Source: Shinella zoogloeoides (GTDB lineage Bacteria > Pseudomonadota > Alphaproteobacteria > Rhizobiales > Rhizobiaceae). From it: DNA of 64,000 nucleotides. Positions within the stretch are counted from its first letter, which is position 1; every line of letters starts with the position of its first letter. The stretch is taken from positions 521,063 through 585,062 of the forward strand of contig NZ_CP132313.1 of the NCBI RefSeq assembly GCF_030733845.1. Direction: 5' to 3'. Below, one piece after another: positions 46,653 through 55,118 of this stretch. The translations under genes were made by a program, and so were the position numbers. The notes beneath the pieces were generated by a model. That model was given only the letters and a program-made list of their open reading frames with translations. It was not told where the DNA came from and made no database searches.

Positions 46653-47952
46653 TCACTTCAGCAGCGGATCGCCCCTGGTCAGGCGGGCGAACTTGTCCTC
46701 GGCATTCGCGATGGCCGTCGCCGGATCCGTGCCATTGGCGAGAACCTCGCCCATCACCTCGGCGAAGACCTCGACCAGCTGGGTCGCGCGCGACATCACC
46801 GGCAGGCCCTTGGCATGGGCGAGCGCATCGCCCACCGCGGCCATCTGTGGCCAGCGCTTCAGGTACTCGGCGTCGTCATAGATCCAGGCCTGCGTCGCCT
46901 GGCCGCCGGCCATCGCGCGCTTCATCGCCACGTCCCTGGATTCCACCCATTTGATGAACTCCCAGGAACAATCGGGATTGGCCGCATTGGTCGGGATCGC
47001 CCAGCCCCAGGCGCCGAGCAGGCTGTCCTGGCCCGGCATGCGCGCGAAGGCCATCTTGTCGACCACCTTGGATTCCTTCGGGTCCTGCAGGGTCGGCATC
47101 AGGAACAGGTAGGAGATCGAGAAGACCGCCTTGTCCTGCTTCAGCGCATTGGCGACGTCGTCGAAATTCGCGCCGAGCGCGCCGGGCTGGGCGGCATTGG
47201 CGAGAAGATCGGCATAGATCTTCACCGCCTATGCCTTCGGGTGAATTCAGCGCCGGTTCCCAGGTCTCGCGGTTGTAGAAATCCGCGCCGAGCGAGAAGA
47301 CGTAGTTCGTGGCTTCCATCACCACGGGATCGGCACGCTGGCCGGACATGGCGACGCCCGCCTTGCCGGTGTGCTGGCCCGCCCATTTGGCGACGTCGGC
47401 ATATTCCTGAAGCGTTTCGGGCAGGCGCCAGTCGCGGCCGAACTTTTCCTTGTAGGCGGCCTGGAACGCCGGATCCTCGACGATGTCCTTGCGGTAAAGC
47501 ATGCCCATCGCATATTGCCAGAAGGGCAGCATGTAGGTGGTGCCCTTCACCTTGCCGTTCACGTCCATCAGCGCGGGATAATAGACCGACGTATCGATCT
47601 TGTCGGCGGCGATGCGCTCGTCGAGCGGCTGGATCCAGTTGGCGGTGACGAATTCGCCCGCCCAGTAGCTGTCGACCGCCAGCACGTCGTAGGAGCCGGA
47701 GGAGGCCGTCAGGCTCGGCACCAGCTTCTCATGCATCAGCGAATAGTTGACCGCCTCCATGTTCAGCTTGGCGCCCGAGAGCTTCTCGAATTCCGGGCCG
47801 ACCTCGGCGAGCGCCGTGCTGTCGGGCACGGTCTCGAGCAGGAGGTTCAGCGTCTTTCCCTGGCAGACGGCGGCGGGATCGGCGAGCGCGGTCGAGGCGG
47901 CAAGCAGCGAGGCGGCCATCACGCCAAGCCTAGTTGTGATCAGTCGGGGCAT
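46653..47952 (-). pseudogene. ABC transporter substrate-binding protein (extracellular family 1), frameshifted
   Basis: The N-terminal frame (from 47952; signal peptide MPRLITTRLGVMAASLLAAS...) reads as a normal family-1 solute receptor up to LNSPEG, about residue 240. The rest of the protein continues in another frame from about 47225 (KIYADLLANAAQPGAL to the end GDPLLK). A two-base deletion at about 47229-47232 would explain it: the paralogue at 55119 has SPEG-KHALTLY where this one would read SPEG-IEAVKIY. As read, translation would give a chimeric C-terminus. It may be a true inactivation, a sequencing or assembly error, or programmed shifting (no slippery heptamer seen). It is the only receptor of this importer. 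Confidence 0.82.
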
Positions 47953-48013
47953 GCTTCGATCTCCTTGGTGCGGGTTGAATGCGGGATTGGACCGTCGTCC
48001 CGTGTGTTGCCGG

Positions 48014-48835
48014 TCAGCCTTTGACCGCTCCGAGGTTCAGCCCCGAGACGAGGAAACGGCGCATGGCGAAATACAGGATCGCCATCGGCAGCATGGCGAG
48101 GATGGTCGCCGCGCTGACCGCCCCGATCGCCGTACCCTGCTGGGTGACCAGGCTGGATATCGCGACGGGAAGGGTCTTCGACTCGTTGCCCGACAGCATC
48201 AGGGCAAAGAGGAATTCGTTCCAGCTCAGCACGAAGCTGAGGATGGTGGCCGCGCCGATGCCGGGCAGGAGCGCGGGAACGATGATGCGGATGAAGGCGG
48301 TCATCGGCGTGCAGCCGTCGATCAGCGCCGCCTCGTCCAGCTCGCGCGGAACGCGCTTCATGAAGCTCATCATCAGCCAGACGACATAGGGCAGGTTGAA
48401 GGCGAGATAGGTGACGATCAGGCCGGTGCGGGAATCGGTGAGGCCGATGTCCTTGAAGATCAGGAAGAAGGGGATGACCAGCACGATGGGCGGCATCATC
48501 TGGGTGGCGAGGATGACGATCGGCATCGCGTCGCCGCCCGCCCTGTAGCGGTCGATCGCATAGGCGGCGAGCGCGCCGATCACCACCGCGAGCAGCGTGG
48601 AGGTCAGCGAGATGATCAGGCTGTTCAGGAAGAAGGTGCCGAAATTCATCTCGACGAGGATCATCCGGTAATTGTCGAGCGTCGGCGTGAAGAACAATGC
48701 GGGCGGCAGCTGATAGGCGACGACCTTGTCCGCGAACGAGGTCCGCAGCACCCACAGGAGCGGCAGCAGCACCACCAGGCAGCACAGGCCGAGGACCAGA
48801 TGGGTGACGATGCGCAGGAGAAGGGGAGGCTGCAT
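48014..48835 (-). CDS. Sugar/polyol ABC permease (MalG/UgpE type)
   Basis: 273 residues, six membrane segments (LGLCCLVVLLPLLWVLRTSF first) and the EAA loop LDEAALIDGCTPMTAFIRII, with SWNEFLFALMLSG near the end. It is the first gene of the dehydratase/ABC operon. The perfect palindrome at 48848-48863 is 12 bases before its ATG, and a TTGACA promoter candidate lies 65-70 bases upstream. Confidence 0.9.
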   Translation of the reverse strand: MQPPLLLRIVTHLVLGLCCLVVLLPLLWVLRTSFADKVVAYQLPPALFFTPTLDNYRMILVEMNFGTFFLNSLIISLTSTLLAVVIGALAAYAIDRYRAGGDAMPIVILATQMMPPIVLVIPFFLIFKDIGLTDSRTGLIVTYLAFNLPYVVWLMMSFMKRVPRELDEAALIDGCTPMTAFIRIIVPALLPGIGAATILSFVLSWNEFLFALMLSGNESKTLPVAISSLVTQQGTAIGAVSAATILAMLPMAILYFAMRRFLVSGLNLGAVKG

Positions 48836-48847
48836 TGGATCCCTGTC

Positions 48848-48863
48848 ATTTGTTATAACAAAT
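48848..48863. promoter_or_regulatory. Perfect 16-bp palindromic operator candidate
   Basis: ATTTGTTATAACAAAT reads identically on both strands. It lies between the candidate promoter and the start codon of the first gene of the dehydratase/ABC operon, an ideal place for a repressor. TTGT...ACAA half-sites suit GntR/FCD proteins; the GntR gene at 37783 ends the same gene block. No second copy was found in the window. Confidence 0.65.
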
Positions 48864-48876
48864 ACCGCGTAACATA

Positions 48877-48905
48877 TTTGAAGTGGATCGCGGCAGGTTT
48901 GTCAA
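48877..48905 (-). promoter_or_regulatory. Candidate sigma-70-type promoter of the dehydratase/ABC operon
   Basis: On the minus strand TTGACA (48905-48900) is followed after 17 bases by TTCAAA, or after 18 by TCAAAT. The -35 is perfect and the -10 weak. The palindrome at 48848-48863 would then overlap the early transcribed region. Confidence 0.4.
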
Positions 48906-49057
48906 GAATTTTTCACGGCGGCCGCGTGGTCTCAGGCAGGAGGTTCGAAGCCGGACGGCATGCGGCGGCGTTCCCGGCATGGCTGCCGGAAATCTCCGTG
49001 GAAACAACATGTTGCACTGCGGCATTCTCGGGTCCCGGCGACGGCCGGGCAGAGGGT

Positions 49058-49711
49058 TCAGCGGCCGAGCCGCAGGATTTCTTCCAGGGCCGCGATGCGG
49101 AAATGCGGCGCGGCATCCGCCCCGGCCGGCGGCCCGTCCGCGCCGTGGCTCAGCAGCGCCACCTGCATGCCGGCGGCGCGGGCGGCGCGCACGCCGGTCA
49201 GGCTGTCCTCGACCGCCAGGATGTCGGCCGGGTCCGTGCCGATGAGCCGCGCCGCCCGGAGATATGGCTCAGGCGCCGGCTTGCCCTCGACCACGTCGTC
49301 GAGCGAGACCGTGCCGCGCATCAGCGCCGTCACGTCGATGGCGGCGAGATTGGCGTCCACCACCGCGCGCCCCGAATTCGAGGCGCAGACCTGCGCCACG
49401 CCGAGGGCGTCGAGCGCCCGGATCGTTTCGACCGCCCCGGCGATCGCGCCGAGCCCGGCCGCGCCGGCCGCATAGTGATGGCGGATCCGGCCATGGAATT
49501 GCGCCTCGGCCAGCGTTTCCGGCAGCCTCGGGCGCAGCTGCGCCCAGACGTCGCGCAGGTGCATGCCGATGAAGGTCGTCTCCGGCAGGCCGCGCAGGTC
49601 GAGCCCGTGCTCGCCGCAGGCGGCGAGCAGCGCCCGGTGATGCAGCGGCTCGCTGTCGACCAGCGTGCCGTCGATATCCCAGGCGACGGCCTTCCAGGGG
49701 AAGGCGCTCAC
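49058..49711 (-). CDS. HAD-family phosphatase (beta-phosphoglucomutase/DL-glycerol-3-phosphatase type)
   Basis: 217 residues. Motif I AWDIDGTLVDSEPLHHRALL with the nucleophilic Asp and DxD, motif II CASNSG, motif III lysine in EGKPAPEPYLRAA and motif IV VEDSLTGVRAA; the helical cap is of subclass IA. It should dephosphorylate or isomerise a sugar or polyol phosphate. GTG at 49711 overlaps the FGGY kinase stop (GTGA), so the two are coupled; the substrate is likely the kinase product or a by-product of it. It is the last gene of the DeoR-FGGY-HAD operon. Confidence 0.87.
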   Translation of the reverse strand: MSAFPWKAVAWDIDGTLVDSEPLHHRALLAACGEHGLDLRGLPETTFIGMHLRDVWAQLRPRLPETLAEAQFHGRIRHHYAAGAAGLGAIAGAVETIRALDALGVAQVCASNSGRAVVDANLAAIDVTALMRGTVSLDDVVEGKPAPEPYLRAARLIGTDPADILAVEDSLTGVRAARAAGMQVALLSHGADGPPAGADAAPHFRIAALEEILRLGR

Positions 49712-51204
49712 GACTGCGCGCCCTGCAGGCGGCGGTAGAGGTCGCGGAAGGCGGCATAACCCCGCTCGTAGGTGTCGCGATTGGCGGGATCGGGCGTGAA
49801 CAGCGTGTCGCGGGCGGTGAAGGCCACGATGCCGTCCCACTCGGCCGCGCCGAGGCCGACGGCGGCGGTCCAGGCCGCGCCGAGGCAGGAGCCCGGATGG
49901 CCCGCGAGGCGCTGCAGCGGCTGGCCGAGCACATCGGCGACGATGCCCATCCAGACGGAGGATTTCGCCCCGCCGTCCGAGACGAGGAAGCGCGTCGTTT
50001 GGTGGCCCGCTTCGTTAAAGGTCTCGATGTGGTGGCGGATCGCATAGGCGTAGGATTCCAGCACCGCCCGCCAGATATGGCCGAGATCGTGCGACAATGT
50101 CAGCCCGTTCAGCGCGCCGCGCGCGGAAGGATCGTGCAGCGGCGTCTTCTCGCCGAGCAGGTAGGGCAGGAAGGTGAGGCCCATCGCGCCCGCCGGGCGC
50201 TCGGCTGCCATGGCGTCCAGCGCCGCATGGCGGGAGCCTTCGACGGGTTCGATGCCGCCCGCGAAGGTCTCGACGAACCAGTTCAGCACGGAGCCGCCCG
50301 TCGACATGCAGCCGTTCGGCAGCCACAGGCCGGGGATCAGGTGGTAGTCGAGAAACAGCCGGGAATCGGGGTTCAGGACGTCGGTCGCGGTCAGGATGTC
50401 CACCGCGCCGCCGAATTTCAGCAGCACGTCGCCCTTGCGCACCACGCCGGCCCCGAGGCAGGAGGCGATCATGTCCGCCGCGCCCCCGACCACCGGCGTT
50501 CCCTCGGCAAGCCCCGTCGCGCGCGCCCCTTCGGCGGTGACGGGGCCGAGAACGGCGGAGGAGCCGATCAGCGGCGGCAGGAGATGCGGCGGAATTCCCG
50601 TCCGCTCCGCCTGATCGAGGTCGATTTCGCCGCTCGCGACATGGACGATCCCCGCCTCCAGCGCCCAGTTCTGCTCGACCGCGGCTTTGCCGGTCAGGCG
50701 GTAATTGATGTAGTCGTAGGAGCCGAGCAGGGTCCGGGCCTTCGCCAGCACTTCCGGCTCGTGCCGGGCCAGCCACCGGATCTTCGCGCCGACGAGCTGC
50801 TGGTTGATGCCGCAGCCCGCCGCGGCGAGGAAGGCGGCTTCGTCTATCGCGCGGCGGATATCGTCGACCTCGGCGCCGGCGCGGCCGTCGCTCTGCTGGA
50901 TCGAGCGGCGCAGCGGCCGTCCCGCCTCGTCGAGCAGCACCGTCGCGGGCAGCATGCCGGCAACGCCGACCCCGGCGATATCCTTGGCCTCGATGCCGGC
51001 CTGCGCCAGCAGATCGGGAACGATCGCGCAGCAGTTCCGCCACCATTCCTCCGGCTCCTCCTCGGCCCAGCCCGGCTTTTCCGCATAAAGCGTGACCGGC
51101 CGCGAGGCGAGCGCCAGGACGGTGCCGGCGGTGTCGGCCAGGATGCCGATGGTGGAGGTGGTGCCGATATCGAGGCCAAGGAAGACGGTCATTCGTGGGT
51201 TCAT
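49708..51204 (-). CDS. FGGY-family carbohydrate kinase
   Basis: 498 residues, of xylulokinase/glycerol-kinase-like size. The N-terminal ATPase domain begins FLGLDIGTTSTIGILADTAG; GVGVAGMLPATVLLDEAGRP and the second-domain GGAADMIASCLGAGVV and CMSTGGSVLNWFVETF follow; VSDGGAKSSVWMGIVADVLG is the C-terminal family signature. It phosphorylates a sugar or polyol, probably one imported by the divergent ABC system at 53174-57367. The start overlaps the DeoR stop (ATGA). Substrate not predictable. Confidence 0.9.
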   Translation of the reverse strand: MNPRMTVFLGLDIGTTSTIGILADTAGTVLALASRPVTLYAEKPGWAEEEPEEWWRNCCAIVPDLLAQAGIEAKDIAGVGVAGMLPATVLLDEAGRPLRRSIQQSDGRAGAEVDDIRRAIDEAAFLAAAGCGINQQLVGAKIRWLARHEPEVLAKARTLLGSYDYINYRLTGKAAVEQNWALEAGIVHVASGEIDLDQAERTGIPPHLLPPLIGSSAVLGPVTAEGARATGLAEGTPVVGGAADMIASCLGAGVVRKGDVLLKFGGAVDILTATDVLNPDSRLFLDYHLIPGLWLPNGCMSTGGSVLNWFVETFAGGIEPVEGSRHAALDAMAAERPAGAMGLTFLPYLLGEKTPLHDPSARGALNGLTLSHDLGHIWRAVLESYAYAIRHHIETFNEAGHQTTRFLVSDGGAKSSVWMGIVADVLGQPLQRLAGHPGSCLGAAWTAAVGLGAAEWDGIVAFTARDTLFTPDPANRDTYERGYAAFRDLYRRLQGAQS

Positions 51205-52073
51205 CCGGGAGAGTTCGGGGGTTGCAGGGGATCGGCGACGATGATCCGCACCCCCGCCGCATCCAGCACGGTGGCAAGCTCCGGCGGGGGCGGCGCGTCG
51301 GTGATCAGCGTCGAGATTTCGGGGAGCGTGGCGATCAGCACCGTCGAGATGCGGCGGAACTTGGTGCTGTCCATCAGGAGCACGCGCTCGGCCGAGCGTT
51401 GCAGGAAGACAGTCTTCACCGCCACCTCTTCGGGCGAATAATCGAAGACGCCCTCGGTCGTCATGCCGGAGGCGGCAAGCAGCGCCACATCGAAATAATA
51501 GCGGGAAAAGCCGTCGACGGCCTCCTTACCGGTCAGCGACATCTCCTCGGCGCGGATCAGCCCGCCGCTCATGTAGGTCGCGATGCCGGCCCGCGCCATC
51601 GTCATGCCGATACGCAGGCTGTTGGAAAAGGCGCGCAGCTGCGGATCGGGGCCGGCCTGGACGATGGCGTTCGCGGCCGCCAGCACCGTGGTGCCGAGGT
51701 CGAAGGCGATGGTCATGCGCCCGGCGACATGGCGGGCGGCGGCCTGCGCGATGCGCGCCTTGCGCTCGGCGTTCTGGCGCGAGCGGGCCTCGAAGATCGG
51801 CTCGGCGTCGTCGATGACGGTCAGCGGCCCGCGCGTGAGCCCGACGGCGCCGCCATGGACCCGCTCCAGCAACCCGTCCCGCTCCAGCTCGGCGAGGTCG
51901 CGGCGCACGGTCATGTCCGAAATGCCGAATTCCTGTGCGATGTCGGTCACCGAGATCGACCCGCCGAGGTTCAGGCGTTCGAGAATGCGCGCCTTGCGTG
52001 CCTGCGCGGGTGCCCGCGAGCGCTCGCGCGAAGGCGGGGGGAGGCTGGTGGTCGTCTTTTCCTGCTGCGTCAT
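51201..52073 (-). CDS. DeoR-family transcriptional repressor
   Basis: 290 residues. The N-terminal helix-turn-helix (RKARILERLNLGGSISVTDI, FGISDMTVRRDLAELERDGL) is followed by the DeoR sensor domain (IFEARSRQNAERKARIAQAA, FDLGTTVLAAANAI, GGLIRAEEMSLTGKEAVDGF, DYSPEEVAVKTVFLQRSAER), which usually binds a sugar phosphate. The ATG at 52073 starts the protein; the open frame further upstream has no similarity. It is first in a DeoR-FGGY-HAD operon divergent from SDR and ABC genes. Two DeoR-like sites at 52274 and 53112 are its likely targets. Confidence 0.88.
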   Translation of the reverse strand: MTQQEKTTTSLPPPSRERSRAPAQARKARILERLNLGGSISVTDIAQEFGISDMTVRRDLAELERDGLLERVHGGAVGLTRGPLTVIDDAEPIFEARSRQNAERKARIAQAAARHVAGRMTIAFDLGTTVLAAANAIVQAGPDPQLRAFSNSLRIGMTMARAGIATYMSGGLIRAEEMSLTGKEAVDGFSRYYFDVALLAASGMTTEGVFDYSPEEVAVKTVFLQRSAERVLLMDSTKFRRISTVLIATLPEISTLITDAPPPPELATVLDAAGVRIIVADPLQPPNSPG

Positions 52074-52306
52074 GTCCGTGGCCCGTTCCAGAGGTGAGTG
52101 AAGGCGATGTTTCCCCTGCTGGTAGCACAGTCCGGCCTCGATCTCCCGGGGTTTTCCGAGGTCTCCGGGCAATGCTCCTGACGTGGGGGCGGGCACATGA
52201 ACAATCATAATAGAACACATAATGCGGATATATCGCACATAATCAAACATTTTTGTTGCACGTGATGAAGAAATTTGTTTGATTTCGTTCAACAGGAGGA
52301 ATGCAG
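52074..52306. promoter_or_regulatory. Divergent promoter region with DeoR-like site A
   Basis: No gene is seen in these 233 bases between the DeoR and SDR genes. At 52274-52293 the sequence TTTGTTTGATTTCGTTCAAC resembles DeoR-type operators and matches 16 of 20 bases of site B at 53112. It overlaps the SDR leader just before its AGGAGG ribosome site. Further upstream an AT-rich stretch holds a direct repeat CACATAAT (52217 and 52237, 20 bases apart, two helical turns) around a GATATATC palindrome, probably the promoter core. Confidence 0.5.
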
Positions 52307-53107
52307 ATGGATCCAAGACAGTTGGCCGAACAGAGGCACCCGGGGCTGGCGGGCAAGCGCGCCTTCGTGACGGGGGCGGCGACCGGCATCGGCTTCGCGA
52401 TCGCCAGGGCGCTGGCCGCGCAGGAAGTCTCGGTCGTCGTCGCCGACCTCAACGGCGAGGCCGCCCGCACGGCCGCCGCCGCGCTCGGTGCCGGCCACCA
52501 TGCCGTCGAGATCGACGTGCGCGAGCGTTCGTCCGTGCAGGCGGCCTTCGATCAGGCGCTGTCGCTTGCCGGCGGCATCGACATCTGCATCGCCAATGCA
52601 GGCGTCTCGACCATGCGCCAGGCCATCGACCTGACGGACGAGGACTGGGACTTCAACATGGACGTCAACGCCCGCGGCGTGTTCCTGACGAACCAGGTCG
52701 CCTCTCGTCATTTCTTGAGCGAACACAAGGGCGTGATCGTCAATACCGCGTCGCTTGCCGCCAAGATCGGCGCGCCGCTGCTGGCGCACTATTCGGCGTC
52801 GAAATTCGCCGTCGTCGGCTGGACGCAGGGCCTTGCGCGCGAACTCGCGCCGAAGGGGATCCGCGTCAACGCCGTCTGCCCCGGCTTCGTGCGGACCTCG
52901 ATGCAGGAGCGCGAGATCCTCTGGGAGGCCGAGCTGCGCGGCATGACGCCCGCCGAGGTGCAGGAGGATTACATCCGCCAGACGCCGCTCGGCCGCATCG
53001 AAACGCCCGAGGATGTCGCCGGGGTCGTCGTCTTCCTCTGCTCGGATGCGGCGCGCTTCATGACCGGACAGGCCATCAACGTCACCGGCGGGGTCTATAC
53101 GACCTGA
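52307..53107 (+). CDS. SDR-family oxidoreductase (polyol/sugar dehydrogenase type)
   Basis: 266 residues. Nucleotide motif TGAATGIGFAIARALA, an acidic ADLNGE after the second strand (NAD preference), NAGVS, catalytic NTASLAAKIG, YSASKFAVVG (YxxxK) and VNAVCPGFVRTSMQ; it ends with FMTGQAINVTGGVYTT. It should oxidise the alcohol or polyol taken up by the ABC genes downstream. ATG 52307 is seven bases from AGGAGG; the ATG at 52301 is too close to it. It leads the plus-strand operon opposite the DeoR gene. Confidence 0.88.
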   Translation: MDPRQLAEQRHPGLAGKRAFVTGAATGIGFAIARALAAQEVSVVVADLNGEAARTAAAALGAGHHAVEIDVRERSSVQAAFDQALSLAGGIDICIANAGVSTMRQAIDLTDEDWDFNMDVNARGVFLTNQVASRHFLSEHKGVIVNTASLAAKIGAPLLAHYSASKFAVVGWTQGLARELAPKGIRVNAVCPGFVRTSMQEREILWEAELRGMTPAEVQEDYIRQTPLGRIETPEDVAGVVVFLCSDAARFMTGQAINVTGGVYTT

Positions 53108-53111
53108 CCGT

Positions 53112-53132
53112 CGTTGTTCGATTTTGTTCGAA
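53112..53132 (+). promoter_or_regulatory. DeoR-like site B ahead of the ABC ATPase gene
   Basis: GTTGTTCGATTTTGTTCGAA contains two copies of TTGTTCGA with a 9-base period and resembles site A at 52274-52293. It lies right after the SDR stop and about 40 bases before the ATPase gene, so the ABC genes may have an internal, DeoR-controlled promoter. Confidence 0.5.
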
Positions 53133-53173
53133 TTGCGCCCGCATCCTAACTTAAGCCCAACCACGAGGCTCCC

Positions 53174-54274
53174 TTGACCGCGATCACGCTCGACACCATC
53201 AGCCGCGAATATGGCAGCGGAATCTTCGGGGTGAGGGACGTTTCCCTCGCCATCGAGGAGGGCGAGTTCATGGTGCTTCTCGGGCCGTCTGGCTGCGGCA
53301 AGTCGACGACGCTGCGCATGATCGCCGGCCTGGAGGAGATCACGGCGGGCCGGATCAGCATCGGCGCGCGCGACGTGACCGAGCTGCCGCCGCGCGAGCG
53401 CAATGTCGCGGTCGTGTTCCAGAGCTATGCGCTCTACCCCCACATGTCGGTGCGCGAGAACATGCGCTTCGGCATGAAGATGCGCGGCACGCCGCTTGCC
53501 GAGCAGGATGCGCGCATCAAGGCGGCGTCCGAGATCCTCGGCCTCGTGCCCTATCTCGACCGCAAGCCGGGCGCGCTCTCGGGCGGCCAGCGCCAGCGCG
53601 TGGCGCTCGGCCGGGCCATGGTGCGCGAGCCGGACGTGTTCCTGATGGACGAGCCGCTGTCCAACCTCGACGCGAAGCTGCGCGGCGAGATGCGGCAGGA
53701 GCTGGTGAAGCTGCACCGGCGGCTCGGCAAGACCATGGTCTTCGTCACCCACGACCATGTGGAAGCCATGACGATGGGCGATCGCATCTGCATCATGCGC
53801 GACGGGCATATCGAGCAGGTGGGCGCGCCGCTCGACGTCTATGCCAACCCGGCCAACACCTTCGTGGCCCAGTTCCTTGCCTCGCCCGCGATGAACCTCG
53901 TTCCGGCGCGGCTGGCGGCGACCGGGAATATGCTGTCGATCGATGCAGGGCCGGTCTCGGGCGTCCTGCCCGTCGCCCAGTCCGCGCTCTACGCGCGCGC
54001 TGTGGCGGAGCCGGTGATGCTCGGGCTGCGCGCCGAGGACGTCCTGACCGAACCCACGCCGGATACGCTGCCCGTCACCGGCAGGGTGGTGATGCGCGAG
54101 GCGCTGGGCGCGGAAAACCTGATCGGCATCGAGGTCGGCGGCGTCACGCTGTCGGCGCGCACCGGGCGGCATTTCCTGCCCGCCTTCGGCGATGAGGTGA
54201 CACTGCATGCGGATATGGCCGCGATGCATCTGTTCAACGCCGCCTCGGGCGCGGCCTATCCGCGAAAGGCGTGA
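53174..54274 (+). CDS. Carbohydrate/polyol ABC transporter ATPase (MalK/UgpC type)
   Basis: 366 residues. Walker A GPSGCGKST, signature LSGGQRQRVALGRAM, Walker B VFLMDEPLSNLDAKLRGEM, switch FVTHDHVEAMTMGDRI, and a C-terminal TOBE domain (LGLRAEDVLTEPTPDTLPVT). A TTG at 53174 is the only start fitting the conserved N-terminus (MTAITLDTISREYGSG), with GAGG upstream. It serves the permeases at 54278 and 56492. It lies 66 bases after the SDR, across DeoR site B. Confidence 0.9.
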   Translation: MTAITLDTISREYGSGIFGVRDVSLAIEEGEFMVLLGPSGCGKSTTLRMIAGLEEITAGRISIGARDVTELPPRERNVAVVFQSYALYPHMSVRENMRFGMKMRGTPLAEQDARIKAASEILGLVPYLDRKPGALSGGQRQRVALGRAMVREPDVFLMDEPLSNLDAKLRGEMRQELVKLHRRLGKTMVFVTHDHVEAMTMGDRICIMRDGHIEQVGAPLDVYANPANTFVAQFLASPAMNLVPARLAATGNMLSIDAGPVSGVLPVAQSALYARAVAEPVMLGLRAEDVLTEPTPDTLPVTGRVVMREALGAENLIGIEVGGVTLSARTGRHFLPAFGDEVTLHADMAAMHLFNAASGAAYPRKA

Positions 54275-54277
54275 GCC

Positions 54278-55078
54278 ATGCTGCGACGCATCCTCTCCCA
54301 TGTCGGCCTCGTCATCGCCTGCCTGATCGTGCTCGTGCCGATCCTCTGGGTGCTGCGCACCTCGCTGGTGCCCGAGCGCCTGTCCTATTCGACGGCGATC
54401 TTCCCCGAAATCACCCTCGACAACTACCGCACGCTGTTCGTCCAGAAGAATTTCGGCACGAACTACCTCAATTCGCTGATCGTAGCGGCGATGTCCGTCG
54501 TGCTGTCGATGCCGCTCGCCGCGATGACCGGCTACGCCTTCGCCCGCTTTCGCACCGGCGGCAGGTTTGCCCGCTTTGCGACGCTCGCCAGCCAGATGCT
54601 GCCGCCGGTCGCGCTCGCCCTGCCGGTCTTCATGCTGTACCGGCTGGCGGGGCTCACCAATTCGCTGACCGGGCTGACGCTCGCCTATGCCGCGATCAAC
54701 CTGCCGTTCCTGACCTGGATCCTGATGGGGTTCTTCGAATCCATCCCCGAGGAGCTGGAAGGCGCCGCCATGACCGACGGCGCCACACGCTGGGGCGCGT
54801 TCTGGCGCATCGTGCTGCCGGTGGCCAGCCCCGGCATCATGGCCGCCGCGGTGCTGGGCTTCATCCTGTCGTGGAACGAATTCCTGTTCGCGCTGATCCT
54901 CGGCGGCTCGAGGACCGCCACCGTGCCGGTCGCGCTCGCCGCGCTGCAGACGTCGAACGGGGTCCAGATCGCGCAGGTCTCGGCCGGGGTGTCGCTTGCC
55001 ATCCTGCCGCTGCTGATCGCGGTGCGCTTCATCCAGAAATACCTGGTCCAGGGGCTGTCCTTCGGCTCCGTCAGATAA
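54278..55078 (+). CDS. Sugar/polyol ABC permease (MalG/UgpE type)
   Basis: 266 residues, six membrane segments (VGLVIACLIVLVPILWVLRT first), EAA loop LEGAAMTDGATRWGAFWRIV and SWNEFLFALILGG. Clearly paralogous to the permease at 48014. Starts three bases after the ATPase stop. Pairs with the MalF-type permease at 56492. Confidence 0.9.
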   Translation: MLRRILSHVGLVIACLIVLVPILWVLRTSLVPERLSYSTAIFPEITLDNYRTLFVQKNFGTNYLNSLIVAAMSVVLSMPLAAMTGYAFARFRTGGRFARFATLASQMLPPVALALPVFMLYRLAGLTNSLTGLTLAYAAINLPFLTWILMGFFESIPEELEGAAMTDGATRWGAFWRIVLPVASPGIMAAAVLGFILSWNEFLFALILGGSRTATVPVALAALQTSNGVQIAQVSAGVSLAILPLLIAVRFIQKYLVQGLSFGSVR

Positions 55079-55118
55079 GTGCCTCATGCAAGCCAGAAAC
55101 CAAAACGGAGTGGAACAG

